18,642 nucleotides of DNA from Actinomycetota bacterium (GCA_005788585.1 SYBY01000311.1:1-18642); one strand, 5' to 3'; shown: positions 1 through 8,307, counted from the first letter of the stretch. Program-made: numbers and translations. Notes: generated by a model not told the origin, from the sequence alone.

Positions 1-1
1 G

Positions 2-1249
2 CGCCCGCAGCTGCTCGACCGCTTCGGGCTGGGAGTCGTCGTCGCCGGCCCCCGGGACCCCTCGGTGCGGGCGGAGATCGTGCGGCGGCGAATGGCCTTC
101 GATGCGGACCCCGCGGCGTTCGCCGCCACATACGCCGACGAGGAGGCGGCGCTCGCGGCGCGGCTGGAGACCGCGCGGGGCCTCGTCGGGCAGGTCGTCC
201 TCGGCGACCGCGCGCTGCACCGCATCACCACCGTCTGCGCGGACCTCGACCTCGACGGCGTCCGTGGCGACCTCGTCTGCGCGCAGGCCGCCCGGGCGCT
301 GGCGGCGCTCGACGGCGAGCGTGAGGTTGGCGACGCCCACGTCGCGCGCGCCGCGCACCTGGCGCTCAGACACCGCATGCGCCGCGACCCGCTCGCCCCG
401 CCGCCGTCCGGCGGCGACCGCGAGCCGGCGATCGAAGACGCGCTCGAGCAGGCCCCCGATCCCGAACCGCGACGCGATATCGACGACAGTCGTGGAGATC
501 GCGTCGAGCAGCCCGCTGGGAGCGGACCGCGACGCGACACCCACAGCAATCGTGGATCTCGCGTCGAGCACCCGAGCGCCCAGCCCGCCCGGCTCCCCGC
601 CGACGCCCTAACCCTCCCCCGCCGCGGCGGCACGCTCACCGCCATCGACAGCCGCCCCGCCCACGACGACGACCCCGTCGCCGCACTCCCCTCCCTGCTG
701 GCCCGCCTGCGCGGCGACACCGCCCCGCGGGCCGCCATCACCGCGGGGCACCCCGGCGCGCTGCTCTGCCTCATCGTCGACACCTCCGGCTCGATGGGCG
801 CCCAGCGCCGCCTGGCCCGCGTGAAGGGCGCCATCGAGCGCGCGCTGCGCGAGGCCTACGCCCGCCGTGACGACGTCGCGATCGTCACCTTCGCCGGGGA
901 CGGCGCCCAGACACTCGTCGCGCCCGGCACCCCGCTGGAGACCGCCGCCGCCCAGGCCGCGCAGCTCCCTGCCGGTGGCCGGACCCCGCTCGCCGCCGGG
1001 ATCGAGCACGCCGCCCACCTGCTGGAGACCGACCGCACCGACCGGCCCCGGCTGGCCGTCCTGCTCACCGACGGCCGCGCCGCAGACCACGACGGCCGCG
1101 CGCGCACCGCGCTGCGGCGCCTCGCCGCCACCGCGGACCGCACCGTCGTCGCCGACCTGGAAGAGGGCCGCGTGCGCCTCGGCCTCGCCGCCGAACTCGC
1201 CACCGCCGCGGGCGCAGACCTGACCCGACTGATCACGGAGGCCGCATGA
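2..1249 (+). CDS. ChlD/BchD-type chelatase subunit (putative cobaltochelatase), 5' partial
   Basis: C-terminal part of an AAA+/VWA metal-chelatase subunit. The frame is open from base 2, so the true start lies upstream; the GTG at 65 is internal. The first residues (LLDRFGLGVVVAGPRDPSVR) match the end of the AAA+ module of ChlI/ChlD proteins. A helical lid follows, then a Pro/Asp/Arg-rich linker (about bases 400-620), then a von Willebrand A domain (about 760-1240) with an intact MIDAS: DTSGS (first Asp at 779-781), GGRTPL, and LLTDGRA. In this family the subunit works with a large CobN/ChlH-type subunit to insert metal into the macrocycle; the cobalamin operon context makes cobalt and hydrogenobyrinate a,c-diamide the likely substrates. 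No cobN is visible, so it may lie upstream. The linker contains two tandem 60-base repeat units built on palindromes. The stop overlaps cobO by 4 bases (ATGA). Confidence 0.88.
   Translation, partial: RPQLLDRFGLGVVVAGPRDPSVRAEIVRRRMAFDADPAAFAATYADEEAALAARLETARGLVGQVVLGDRALHRITTVCADLDLDGVRGDLVCAQAARALAALDGEREVGDAHVARAAHLALRHRMRRDPLAPPPSGGDREPAIEDALEQAPDPEPRRDIDDSRGDRVEQPAGSGPRRDTHSNRGSRVEHPSAQPARLPADALTLPRRGGTLTAIDSRPAHDDDPVAALPSLLARLRGDTAPRAAITAGHPGALLCLIVDTSGSMGAQRRLARVKGAIERALREAYARRDDVAIVTFAGDGAQTLVAPGTPLETAAAQAAQLPAGGRTPLAAGIEHAAHLLETDRTDRPRLAVLLTDGRAADHDGRARTALRRLAATADRTVVADLEEGRVRLGLAAELATAAGADLTRLITEAA
470..506. repeat. 37-bp palindrome, copy 1, in coding sequence
   Basis: Symmetric about base 488. 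Outer arms cgacgcgat (470-478) and atcgcgtcg (498-506) are perfect complements, and the inner part pairs except at 479/497 and 482/494. The centre reads gacagtcg, whose complement contains ACTGTC, also found at the centre of the 4619-4655 palindrome. Confidence 0.8.
530..566. repeat. 37-bp palindrome, copy 2 (more decayed)
   Basis: Symmetric about base 548, exactly 60 bases after copy 1. The outer 8-bp arms cgacgcga/tcgcgtcg are perfect and ccac/gtgg pairs near the middle. Five of the 18 possible pairs fail (538/558, 540/556, 545/551, 546/550, 547/549), so it looks like a diverged copy of the first unit. Confidence 0.7.
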
Positions 1250-1869
1250 GCACCGCCGACCCCCTCACCAAGCACACGGCGCCGGACGTCGACGTCCCCC
1301 ACACCCCGCAGGACCGGGGCACCGCCGAGCCGAAGCGCCGCAAGCCCCGGGACAGGCCGCTGCTCATCGTCATCACCGGCAAGGGCAAGGGCAAGTCCAC
1401 CTCGGCGTTCGGCATGCTCCTGCGCTCCTGGGCGCGGGACTACCGCTGCGGGGTCTTCCAGTTCGTCAAGTCCGGCAAGTGGAAGGTCGGCGAGCAGAAG
1501 GCCGCCGAGGCGCTCGGCGGGATCGACTGGGAGAAGATGGGCGACGGCTGGTCGTGGATCAGCCGGGACCTCGAGGAGTCCGCCGACCTGGCGCGCGCCG
1601 GCTGGGAGCACGTGCAGACCTGCGTGGCAGAGGAGCGCTACGAGTTCCTCCTGCTCGACGAGTTCACCTACCCGCTGAAGTGGGGCTGGGTGGACACCGA
1701 CGAGGTCGTCGACACCCTGGTCAACCGCCCGGGCTTCCAGCACGTCGTCATCACGGGCCGCGACGCGCCGCAGGCGCTCATCGACGCGGCCGACCTCGTC
1801 AGCGACGTCACGCTCGTCAAGCACCAGATGGAGCAGGGCATCCGCGGGCAGCAGGGGATCGAGTGGTGA
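1246..1869 (+). CDS. cobO: Corrinoid adenosyltransferase (CobO/BtuR family)
   Basis: Transfers the 5'-deoxyadenosyl group of ATP to cob(I)yrinic acid a,c-diamide and other cob(I) corrinoids in the cytoplasm. It is 207 residues, near the usual size, with about 38 extra disordered N-terminal residues. The family P-loop GKGKGKST is at residues 45-52, followed by SAFGMLLRSWARDY and FQFVKSGKWKVGE. An EFTYPLKWGWVD segment and the C-terminal QGIRGQQGIEW ending (GIEW for the usual GIEF/GIEY) are also typical. ATG at 1246 overlaps the upstream stop by 4 bases, and the TGA at 1867-1869 overlaps the next GTG, so it is translationally coupled on both sides. Its place between chelatase and CobB matches the aerobic order cobalt insertion, adenosylation, late steps. 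Confidence 0.96.
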   Translation: MSTADPLTKHTAPDVDVPHTPQDRGTAEPKRRKPRDRPLLIVITGKGKGKSTSAFGMLLRSWARDYRCGVFQFVKSGKWKVGEQKAAEALGGIDWEKMGDGWSWISRDLEESADLARAGWEHVQTCVAEERYEFLLLDEFTYPLKWGWVDTDEVVDTLVNRPGFQHVVITGRDAPQALIDAADLVSDVTLVKHQMEQGIRGQQGIEW

Positions 1870-2789
1870 GCGACGTCCTGGTCATCCTCGACGGGGCGAG
1901 TGAGCCGGTCGTCGACGACGAGCCGACGTCGCTGGAACGCGCTGACACGCCGGTGCTCGACGCGCTCGCCCAGGCCGGGACCGTTCGTCGTCTGCGCACC
2001 ACGCCCGACGGGCTGCCGCCGGGGTCGGAGACCGGCATCGCGGTGCTCCTCGGCTGGATGCCCGACGCGCCCGTGGACCGCGCGGCGCTGGAGGCGGCCG
2101 GGCTCGGCCTGGAGATCGGGGCAGCGCGCGAGGCGTGGCGCGTGGACGCGCCCGACATCGAGGCGCTGCGCTTCCCGCCCGAGGTGGAGGTGCACCCCCT
2201 CGGGCCGCACAAGCTCCTCGCGATCGTGCCCGCCGGGTACCCGCTGCGCAGCGACGGCGTCTGGCCGCGCGGCATCACGCCGCCGCGCACGCTGGACGAG
2301 TCCACCGTGGTCGTCGGCGCACCCGGCGCGGCGCTCGGTCTCGCGCGGCTCCTCGGCGCCCGGGTGCTGACCACCGACGTGCCCGCCACGGCCGCGGTCG
2401 TCGAGATCGCCGCGGGCGCCTCGCGCGTCGTCGTCCACGTCGACACCCCCGACGAGGCAGCGCACCGCCGCGACCCCGATGCCAAGGTCGCCGCCCTGAG
2501 CCGCGCCGACGACGAGGTCATCGGCCCGATCGCCGCGGCGGTCCACACCCACGGCGGCACCCTCACGGTCACCGCCGACCACGGGACCGACCCGCGCACA
2601 GGCACCCACGACGCCGCGCCCGTCCCCGCCGTCACCTGGGACCCCGAGGCGTCCGCCGGCGAGGAGCTGCCCGATGACGAGGACCTCCCCGTGCTCGCCA
2701 CCCCCAAGCGCCGTGCGACCACCGGGGCGACGACTGGTAGGCGCATGACCGAGCGCTGGGTCGCGACCCTCCCCATCGAGGCGCCGTGA
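1866..2789 (+). CDS. ApgM/iPGM-like alkaline-phosphatase-superfamily enzyme in the B12 operon
   Basis: A 307-residue protein starting at GTG 1866 in a GTGA overlap with cobO; the frame is open further upstream but only antisense-like composition lies there. It resembles archaeal-type cofactor-independent phosphoglycerate mutases (ApgM, COG3635). Visible ligands are D9-G10, candidate nucleophile S54 in PPGSETG, D196 and H200 in DTPDEAAH, D238-H239 in TADHGTD, and H248 before DAAPVP. At 307 residues it is shorter than typical ApgM (about 400). The superfamily catalyses phosphate transfer or hydrolysis, and COG3635 relatives include proposed non-canonical homoserine kinases. A glycolytic role is unlikely inside this operon. 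Candidate roles (inference) are alpha-ribazole-phosphate phosphatase, replacing histidine-phosphatase CobC, or making L-threonine phosphate for the CobC domain two genes downstream. Confidence 0.85.
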   Translation: MSDVLVILDGASEPVVDDEPTSLERADTPVLDALAQAGTVRRLRTTPDGLPPGSETGIAVLLGWMPDAPVDRAALEAAGLGLEIGAAREAWRVDAPDIEALRFPPEVEVHPLGPHKLLAIVPAGYPLRSDGVWPRGITPPRTLDESTVVVGAPGAALGLARLLGARVLTTDVPATAAVVEIAAGASRVVVHVDTPDEAAHRRDPDAKVAALSRADDEVIGPIAAAVHTHGGTLTVTADHGTDPRTGTHDAAPVPAVTWDPEASAGEELPDDEDLPVLATPKRRATTGATTGRRMTERWVATLPIEAP

Positions 2790-4141
2790 GTGCGCGGATC
2801 GTCATCGCCGGGACGAGCTCGGGCGCCGGGAAGACCTCGGTCGCCTGCGGCCTGATCGGGGCGCTGCGGGCGCGCGGCCATGTGGTGCAGGGTGCGAAGG
2901 TCGGGCCGGACTACATCGACCCGAGCTACCACGCGCTGGCGTCGGGCCGGCCGGGCCGCAACCTCGACGCGTTCATGGCCGGGCCGGACCTGGTCGCTCC
3001 GCTGCTGCTGCACGGCTCGGCCGGTGCGGACATCACCGTGATCGAGGGCGTCATGGGGATGTTCGACGGCGCGTCGGGCCGCGGGGAGCTGGCCTCCACC
3101 GCGCACGTGGCGAAGCTCACCGCCAGCCCCGTCGTGCTCGTCGTCGACGCCACCGCGATGTCACGCTCGGCCGCCGCCGTCGTCCTCGGGTTCCGCGACT
3201 TCGACCCCGACGTGCGGATCGCCGGGGTCATCCTCAACCGCGTCGGCTCCGAGCACCATGAGGCGCTGCTGCGCGACGCCATCGAGCCGCTCGGCGTGCC
3301 GGTGGTCGGCGCGGTCCGCCGGTCGGAGCGGTTCGAGACGCCCGAGCGTCACCTCGGCCTCGGTCCCGCGCCCGAGCGCGAGGCCGAGGCGCGCCGCGCG
3401 CTCGACGCCCTCGCGGCGGCGGTCGCCGAGCAGGTCGAGCTCGACACGCTCGTGCGTCTCGCGCGCACCGCGCCGCCGCTGCCGGTCGACGCGTGGGCCC
3501 CGCCGGAGCCGGAGGACGGGCCGCGCGTGCGGATCGCCGTCGCCGCCGGGCCGGCGTTCTCGTTTCACTACAGGGAGAACCTGGAGGCGCTGGAGGCGCT
3601 GGGCGGCGAGCTCGTCCCGTTCGACCCCGGCACCGACACCGTCCTGCCGGAGCGCGCCGACGCGCTGCTGCTCGCGGGAGGGTTCCCCGAGGTCTACGCC
3701 GAGCAGCTGACGGGCAACGCGCCGCTGCGGCGCGCCGTCGCCGATGCGGTGCGCGGCGGGCTGCCGACCGTCGCCGAGTGCGGTGGGCTGCTCTACCTCT
3801 GCGAGGAGCTCGACGGCCACCCGATGTGCGGCGTCGTGCCGGGCCGCGCGCGGATGGCGGGACGGCTGTCGCTGGGCTACCGCGAGGCGATCGCGCAGTC
3901 GCCGTCGCCGCTGGCCGCGCCCGGGGATGTCCTGCGCGGCCACGAGTTCCACTACTCCACCGTGGACCCGTCGTGCGGGGCCGACGCCGCGTGGACCCTG
4001 CGCGCTCGGGGCCGCGAGCGGCGCGAGGGTTTCACCACGCCGACGCTCAGCGCCAGCTACCTGCACCTGCACTGGGCGGCGTTCCCCGATGCGCCACGGC
4101 GGTTCGTCGCGGCGGCGCGAAGGGCGGCGGCGTGGGTCTGA
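2786..4141 (+). CDS. cobB: Hydrogenobyrinic/cobyrinic acid a,c-diamide synthase (CobB/CbiA)
   Basis: ATP- and glutamine-dependent amidation of the a and c acetate side chains; in the aerobic route this makes hydrogenobyrinic acid a,c-diamide, the cobaltochelatase substrate. It is 451 residues, the normal length. An N-terminal DTBS-like ATPase domain has GTSSGAGKT at residues 9-17, then KVGPDYIDPSYH and IEGVMGMFDG. A C-terminal class I glutamine amidotransferase domain has its nucleophile in AECGGLLYL (Cys332, near Cys330 of Salmonella CbiA) and catalytic-type histidines in LHLHWAAFP (427 and 429). The GTG at 2786 overlaps the previous stop (GTGA), and the end overlaps cobU-cobC by 10 bases. 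Confidence 0.96.
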   Translation: MSARIVIAGTSSGAGKTSVACGLIGALRARGHVVQGAKVGPDYIDPSYHALASGRPGRNLDAFMAGPDLVAPLLLHGSAGADITVIEGVMGMFDGASGRGELASTAHVAKLTASPVVLVVDATAMSRSAAAVVLGFRDFDPDVRIAGVILNRVGSEHHEALLRDAIEPLGVPVVGAVRRSERFETPERHLGLGPAPEREAEARRALDALAAAVAEQVELDTLVRLARTAPPLPVDAWAPPEPEDGPRVRIAVAAGPAFSFHYRENLEALEALGGELVPFDPGTDTVLPERADALLLAGGFPEVYAEQLTGNAPLRRAVADAVRGGLPTVAECGGLLYLCEELDGHPMCGVVPGRARMAGRLSLGYREAIAQSPSPLAAPGDVLRGHEFHYSTVDPSCGADAAWTLRARGRERREGFTTPTLSASYLHLHWAAFPDAPRRFVAAARRAAAWV

Positions 4142-5643
4142 CCGTGGTGCTCGGCGGTGCGCGGTCGGGCAAGAGCGCGTGGGCGGAGGAGCTGGTCGCG
4201 GGCTTCGGGCAGCCGGTGCGGTACGTGGCGACGGCCGAGCCGGGGGCCGGCATGGAGGACCGGATCGCGCGGCATGTGGCACGGCGCCCGGGGGCGTGGG
4301 AGACGGTGGTCGCGGGGCCGGACCTCGGCGACGTGTTGGGTGGGAACGCTCCGGTGCTGATCGACGGGCTGGGGGTGTGGCTGGCGTCGGCGCTGCACCA
4401 CGGCTGGGACGACCCGCTGGGGCGCGTGCGCGCGATGACCGACGCGGCGGCGCGACGGGCCGCGCCGGTGGTCGTCGTCATCGAGGAGGCGGGCGCGGGG
4501 GTACTCCCGGCGGACCCGGCGACCCGCGCGTGGGTGGACCTCCTCGGCGAGTCCGCCCAGCTCGCGGTCGCCGCGAGTGAGCGGGCGCTGCTCGTCGTCG
4601 CCGGTCGCGCGGTGCCGCTGTCGAGAACTCCGCAACTGTCGCGGAGTTCTCGACACGAGCTGCGCGTGCACGGCGACCGCCTGATCCCCGCCGGCGCGGC
4701 CGACCACGCCGTGAACGTCGTCGCGGGCGGGCCGCCGCCGTGGCTGCGCACCGCCCTCCATGCCGCGCTGGACACCGATGCGGCGGCCTACCCGCGCGAG
4801 GACGACGCCCTGACCGCGACCGCCGCCCGGCACGGCCGCGCGCCCGGCGAGGTCGTCATCACGAACGGCGCCGCTGAAGCGCTGTGGCTCCTGCCCGCCG
4901 CGCTGCGCCCGCGGCACGCTGCGGTCCTCCACCCGGGATTCACGGAATCGGAGGCCGCCCTCCATGCCCACGGCGTCCCGGTCACCCGCGTGCTGCGCGA
5001 TCCGGCCGACGACTTCACGATCGACCCCGCCGCCGTCCCGCCCGACGCCGACCTGGTCATCGTCGGCAACCCCGCGTCCCCCTCCGGCACGCTCGTCCCC
5101 GCCACCACCATCCTCGCCCTGCGCCGGCCCGGGCGCACCGTGGTCGTCGACGAGGCGTTCATGGACCTCGTCCCCGGAGAGCCGGGCAGTCTGGCCGCCG
5201 ACGCGCTCGACGAGGTCATCGTCGTCCGCAGCCTCACGAAGGCGCTCGCGGTCCCGGGCCTGCGCGTGGGCTACGCGCTCGCGCCGACGCATCTCGCCAG
5301 CGCGTTGCGCGCGGTGCGCCCGCCATGGAGCGCGAACGCCGTCGCCCTCGCGGTGCTGAGCGCCGCCGCCGCGCATCCGCGCGAACTCGCCGCCATCGCC
5401 GAACGCGCGCAGGCCGAGCGCCAGGACCTCGAGCGCCGGCTGGACGCGGTGGGTGTCCGCCGGTGGCCCGCGGCGGCGAACTTCGTCCTGACCGCGCCTG
5501 GCGCGGGCGCGGTCGAGCGGCTCCATGCCGCCGCCATCGCGGTGCGGCCGTGCGCGTCGTTCCCGGGTCTCACCGCGGGCCACCTGCGCATCACCGCCCG
5601 GGATTCCGCCGCCAACGCCCGAATCGCGGAGGCCCTCACGTGA
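4132..5643 (+). CDS. cobU-cobC: CobU-CobC fusion: cobinamide kinase/guanylyltransferase + PLP threonine-phosphate decarboxylase
   Basis: A 503-residue two-domain protein starting at GTG 4132. Residues 1-162 are CobU: Walker A GGARSGKS (8-15), RIARH with His48 at the position of the GMP-linked His46 of Salmonella CobU, LIDGLGVWL, and IEEAGAGVLPADP. They phosphorylate adenosylcobinamide and transfer GMP. Residues ~176-503 are a fold-type I aminotransferase-like domain close to actinobacterial CobC (Rv2231c-like): DHAVNV at its start, ITNGAAEAL, VVGNPASPSGT, VVVDEAFMDLVPGE, and SLTKALAVPGLRVGY with PLP lysine K370. By family this gives aminopropanol phosphate from L-threonine phosphate. The domains feed the same lower-ligand assembly stage. 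The linker (about 163-175) is encoded by a near-perfect 37-bp palindrome. No stop or frameshift separates the domains. Confidence 0.93.
   Translation: MGLTVVLGGARSGKSAWAEELVAGFGQPVRYVATAEPGAGMEDRIARHVARRPGAWETVVAGPDLGDVLGGNAPVLIDGLGVWLASALHHGWDDPLGRVRAMTDAAARRAAPVVVVIEEAGAGVLPADPATRAWVDLLGESAQLAVAASERALLVVAGRAVPLSRTPQLSRSSRHELRVHGDRLIPAGAADHAVNVVAGGPPPWLRTALHAALDTDAAAYPREDDALTATAARHGRAPGEVVITNGAAEALWLLPAALRPRHAAVLHPGFTESEAALHAHGVPVTRVLRDPADDFTIDPAAVPPDADLVIVGNPASPSGTLVPATTILALRRPGRTVVVDEAFMDLVPGEPGSLAADALDEVIVVRSLTKALAVPGLRVGYALAPTHLASALRAVRPPWSANAVALAVLSAAAAHPRELAAIAERAQAERQDLERRLDAVGVRRWPAAANFVLTAPGAGAVERLHAAAIAVRPCASFPGLTAGHLRITARDSAANARIAEALT
4619..4655. repeat. 37-bp near-perfect palindrome encoding the CobU-CobC linker
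   Basis: Perfect 15-bp arms, tgtcgagaactccgc (4619-4633) and gcggagttctcgaca (4641-4655), flank aactgtc, which pairs except at 4634/4640, so 17 of 18 pairs about base 4637 match. In frame it encodes the linker peptide SRTPQLSRSSR between the two domains. Length and the central ACTGTC match the palindromes in the ChlD-like gene, while the arms differ. Confidence 0.9.
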
Positions 5644-6842
5644 TCACGCTCGTGGGCATCGGCGACGACGGGTGGGACGGCCTGACCGCCCCGGCCCGGG
5701 ACGCGATCGCCGGCGCACAGACCCTCGTCGGCGGCGCCCGCCACCTCGACCTGATCCCGGACGACGCGACCACCGCGCACCGGCGTGCCTGGCCTTCCCC
5801 CATGACCGCCTTGCTCGATGACCTGCCGAACCTCGAGAACACCGTCGTCCTCGCCAGCGGCGACCCGATGCTCCACGGTGTCGGCGCGTCGATCGCCCGC
5901 CGCATGGGTGCCGACGGCGTCCAGGTCATCCCCGCGCCGTCCGCGTTCACCCTTGCCTGCGCCCGACTCGGCTGGCCCGCAGCCGACACCGAGCTCGTCA
6001 GCCTCGTCGCCCGCCCCGTCGAGCGGCTGCTCCCCCACCTCGCGCCCGGCCGGCGTGTCGTGGCCTACGTCTCCGACCGCGACGGCGCCCGGACCGTCGC
6101 CGCGCTGCTGCGCGCCCACGGCTTCGGCCCCAGCGACCTGACCGTCCTCGAGCACCTCGGCGGCGCCGACGAGCGGATCGTCCACACCACTGCCCGCGCG
6201 CTGCCGGACGAGCCCGTCGCCCAGCTGCACACCGTCGCGCTCGTCTGCCGCCCCGCCCCCGGCGCCCGCGTCCTGCCGAGAACCCCGGGCCTGCCCGACG
6301 ACGCGTACGACCACGACGGCCAGATCACCAAGCGCGAAGCCCGGGCACTGACCCTCGCGGCGCTCGGCCCGCTCCCCGGCGAGCTGCTGTGGGACGTCGG
6401 CGCGGGCAGCGGGTCGATCGGGATCGAGTGGATGCGCGCGCATCCGGCCAACCGGGCGATCGCCGTCGAGCCGAAGCCCGACCGCGCCGCCCGCGCGACC
6501 GTGAACGCCCGGCAGCTCGGCGTCCCGCACCTGATGGTGGTCGAGGGGCGCGCGCCCGCCGCGCTCGAGGGCCTCGAGCCACCCGATGCGATCTTCGTCG
6601 GCGGCGGCCTGACCAACGACGGCGTCCTGGAGGCCTGCCTGGCCGCCCTGCGCCCGGGCGGCCGGCTCGTCGCCACCGCCGTCACGCTCGAGACCGAGCA
6701 GACCCTCGCCGCCGCCCACACCGAGCACGGCGGGCGGCTGGTCCGCCTGAGCGTCGCCCGGGCCGAACCCATCGGCGGCTTCACCGGCTGGCGCCCGCAG
6801 ATGCCCCTGACCCAGTGGACCCTGGAGCTGCCCCGCGCATGA
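5640..6842 (+). CDS. cobL: Precorrin-6Y C5,15-methyltransferase (decarboxylating), CbiE-CbiT fusion
   Basis: Methylates precorrin-6B at C5 and C15 and removes the C12 acetate carboxyl, giving precorrin-8x. It is 400 residues, the usual size for fused CobL. The N-terminal CbiE half (about 1-205) begins [14 protein letters not shown], with [12 protein letters not shown] and [15 protein letters not shown]. The connector [25 protein letters not shown] is typical. The C-terminal CbiT half has the SAM-binding loop [13 protein letters not shown] and IFVGGGLT. The GTG at 5640 overlaps the cobU-cobC stop (GTGA), and the TGA overlaps the cobM ATG. Confidence 0.96.
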   Translation: MITLVGIGDDGWDGLTAPARDAIAGAQTLVGGARHLDLIPDDATTAHRRAWPSPMTALLDDLPNLENTVVLASGDPMLHGVGASIARRMGADGVQVIPAPSAFTLACARLGWPAADTELVSLVARPVERLLPHLAPGRRVVAYVSDRDGARTVAALLRAHGFGPSDLTVLEHLGGADERIVHTTARALPDEPVAQLHTVALVCRPAPGARVLPRTPGLPDDAYDHDGQITKREARALTLAALGPLPGELLWDVGAGSGSIGIEWMRAHPANRAIAVEPKPDRAARATVNARQLGVPHLMVVEGRAPAALEGLEPPDAIFVGGGLTNDGVLEACLAALRPGGRLVATAVTLETEQTLAAAHTEHGGRLVRLSVARAEPIGGFTGWRPQMPLTQWTLELPRA

Positions 6843-7588
6843 CCGTGCACGGCAGCGGCGCCGGCCCCGGCGCGCCCGACCTCATCACGTTGCGCGCACG
6901 TGACCTCCTCGCGGCGTCGCCGGTCTGCCTCTACGCGGGCGCGCTCGTCCCGCCCGAGATCCTCGCGCACTGCCCGCCCGGCGCTCGGATCGTCGACACC
7001 CGCGACCTCACCCTCGACGAGATCGTCGGTGAGCTCCAGGCCGCCCACACCCGCGGCGAGGATGTCGCCCGGCTGCACTCGGGCGACCTGTCGATCTGGA
7101 GCGCCGTCGCCGAGCAGGCCCGCCGCCTCGACGCGCTCGGCATCCCGTACGACCTCACGCCCGGCGTGCCCGCCTTCGCTGCGGCGGCCGCCGCGCTGGG
7201 CCAGGAGCTGACGCTGCCCGGCGTCGCCCAGTCGCTGATCCTCACCCGTCACGCCAAGCGGGCGACAGCCCTGCCCCCCGGCGAGGAGCTCGGCGCGCTG
7301 GCCGCGCACGGCACGACGCTGGCGATCCACCTCGGCACCCAGGCCATCGAGGAGATCGCCGCGACGCTCACCCCCCACTACGGCGCGAGCTGTCCCGCCG
7401 CGGTCGTCGCGCGCGCGAGCTGGCCCGACGAGGTCGTGCTCCGAGGCACGCTGGAGACCATCGCCGGCCAGGTGCGCGACGCCGGGCTGCGCCGGACGTC
7501 GACCATCCTCGTCGGCCCCGCGGTCGGCGACGCGACCGGGTGCGAGAGCCACCTCTACTCCGCCCACCGGGAGCGCGCGGGCCGATGA
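6839..7588 (+). CDS. cobM: Precorrin-4 C11-methyltransferase
   Basis: SAM-dependent methylation of precorrin-4 at C11, giving precorrin-5. It is 249 residues, normal for CobM/CbiF. The tetrapyrrole-methylase signature is near the N-terminus ([14 protein letters not shown], then [12 protein letters not shown]), followed by [37 protein letters not shown], and LILTRHAKR with AIHLGTQ. The ATG at 6839 overlaps the cobL stop (ATGA) and its own TGA overlaps the cobK start. CobM and CbiF are sequence-similar; the aerobic assignment rests on cobF, cobG and cobK in the same locus. Confidence 0.95.
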   Translation: MTVHGSGAGPGAPDLITLRARDLLAASPVCLYAGALVPPEILAHCPPGARIVDTRDLTLDEIVGELQAAHTRGEDVARLHSGDLSIWSAVAEQARRLDALGIPYDLTPGVPAFAAAAAALGQELTLPGVAQSLILTRHAKRATALPPGEELGALAAHGTTLAIHLGTQAIEEIAATLTPHYGASCPAAVVARASWPDEVVLRGTLETIAGQVRDAGLRRTSTILVGPAVGDATGCESHLYSAHRERAGR

Positions 7589-8307
7589 TCCTCATCCTCG
7601 GCGGCACGGCGGAGGCCCGGGCGCTCGCGCAGCGGCTCGACGACGCGGGCCGCCCCGTCATCTCGTCGCTCGCAGGACGCGTCGCGCGGCCACGGCTGCC
7701 CGCCGGCGAGACGCGCATCGGCGGGTTCGGCGGCCCCGACCGCCTCGCCGCCTGGCTGCGCAAGCACGACATCCGCGCCGTCGTCGACGCGACCCACCCC
7801 TTCGCCGCGCGGATCTCCGCCAGCGCCGCCACCGCCGCACCCGCGGCCGGGGTGCCACTCGTACGCCTGGAACGCCCGGGCTGGACCGCCGGCCCGGACG
7901 ACGACTGGCACCGCGTGCCCGACCTCGACGCCGCGGCCGCCAGCGTCACACAGCACGGGGCGCGACGCGTCTTCCTCACCTCCGGCCGCCAGGGGCTCGC
8001 CGCCTTCGCACCGCTCGCCGACCCGTGGTTTCTCATCCGCTGCGTCGACCCGCCGGAGACCGACCTGCCCGCCCGCCACGAGGTCCTCCTCGACCGCGGC
8101 CCGTACACCCTCGACGGCGAGCGGGAGCTCCTCGAGCGCCACAGCATCGACCTGCTGGTGACCAAGGACAGCGGCGGCGACCACACCGCCCCGAAACTCG
8201 CCGCCGCCCGCGAACGCGGGATCCCGGTCGTCGTCGTCGACCGTCCGCCACGACCCGAGGTCCCCACCGTGCCCACCGTCGAGGAGGCCCTGGCATGGCT
8301 GCCCTGA
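7585..8307 (+). CDS. cobK: Precorrin-6A reductase
   Basis: NADPH-dependent reduction of precorrin-6A to precorrin-6B. It is 240 residues from ATG 7585, which overlaps the cobM stop (ATGA); an upstream in-frame ATG at 7540 lies inside cobM and would add 15 residues of non-family sequence. Motifs are the Rossmann start [58 protein letters not shown] and LVTKDSGG with [18 protein letters not shown]. All are typical of CobK/CbiJ. The end overlaps cobF by 13 bases. Confidence 0.94.
   Translation: MILILGGTAEARALAQRLDDAGRPVISSLAGRVARPRLPAGETRIGGFGGPDRLAAWLRKHDIRAVVDATHPFAARISASAATAAPAAGVPLVRLERPGWTAGPDDDWHRVPDLDAAAASVTQHGARRVFLTSGRQGLAAFAPLADPWFLIRCVDPPETDLPARHEVLLDRGPYTLDGERELLERHSIDLLVTKDSGGDHTAPKLAAARERGIPVVVVDRPPRPEVPTVPTVEEALAWLP

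Larger units (their letters stand above)
464..570 (+). repeat. Two tandem 60-bp-period repeat units inside the ChlD linker
   Basis: Bases 464-510 and 524-570 are direct repeats offset by exactly 60 bases (20 codons), sharing ccgcgacgcga at the left and tcgcgtcgagca at the right. They encode similar peptides, EPRRDIDDSRGDRVEQ then GPRRDTHSNRGSRVEH. Each unit is also a 37-bp imperfect palindrome, centred on 488 and 548. They lie in the linker between the AAA+ lid and the VWA domain, where an in-frame insertion should be tolerated. Confidence 0.8.

Noticed and set aside
1668..5583. Long minus-strand open frames (up to about 500 codons) opposite cobO to cobU-cobC
   Set aside because: They are antisense to recognisable enzymes; their translations are Arg/Ala/Gly-rich with no domain, an expected artefact of high G+C at third codon positions.
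6270..6290. Possible copy of the 4619-4655 palindrome (ccgagaaccccgggcc)
   Set aside because: No matching second arm is found, and the residues encoded ([10 protein letters not shown]) are a normal conserved part of CobL.
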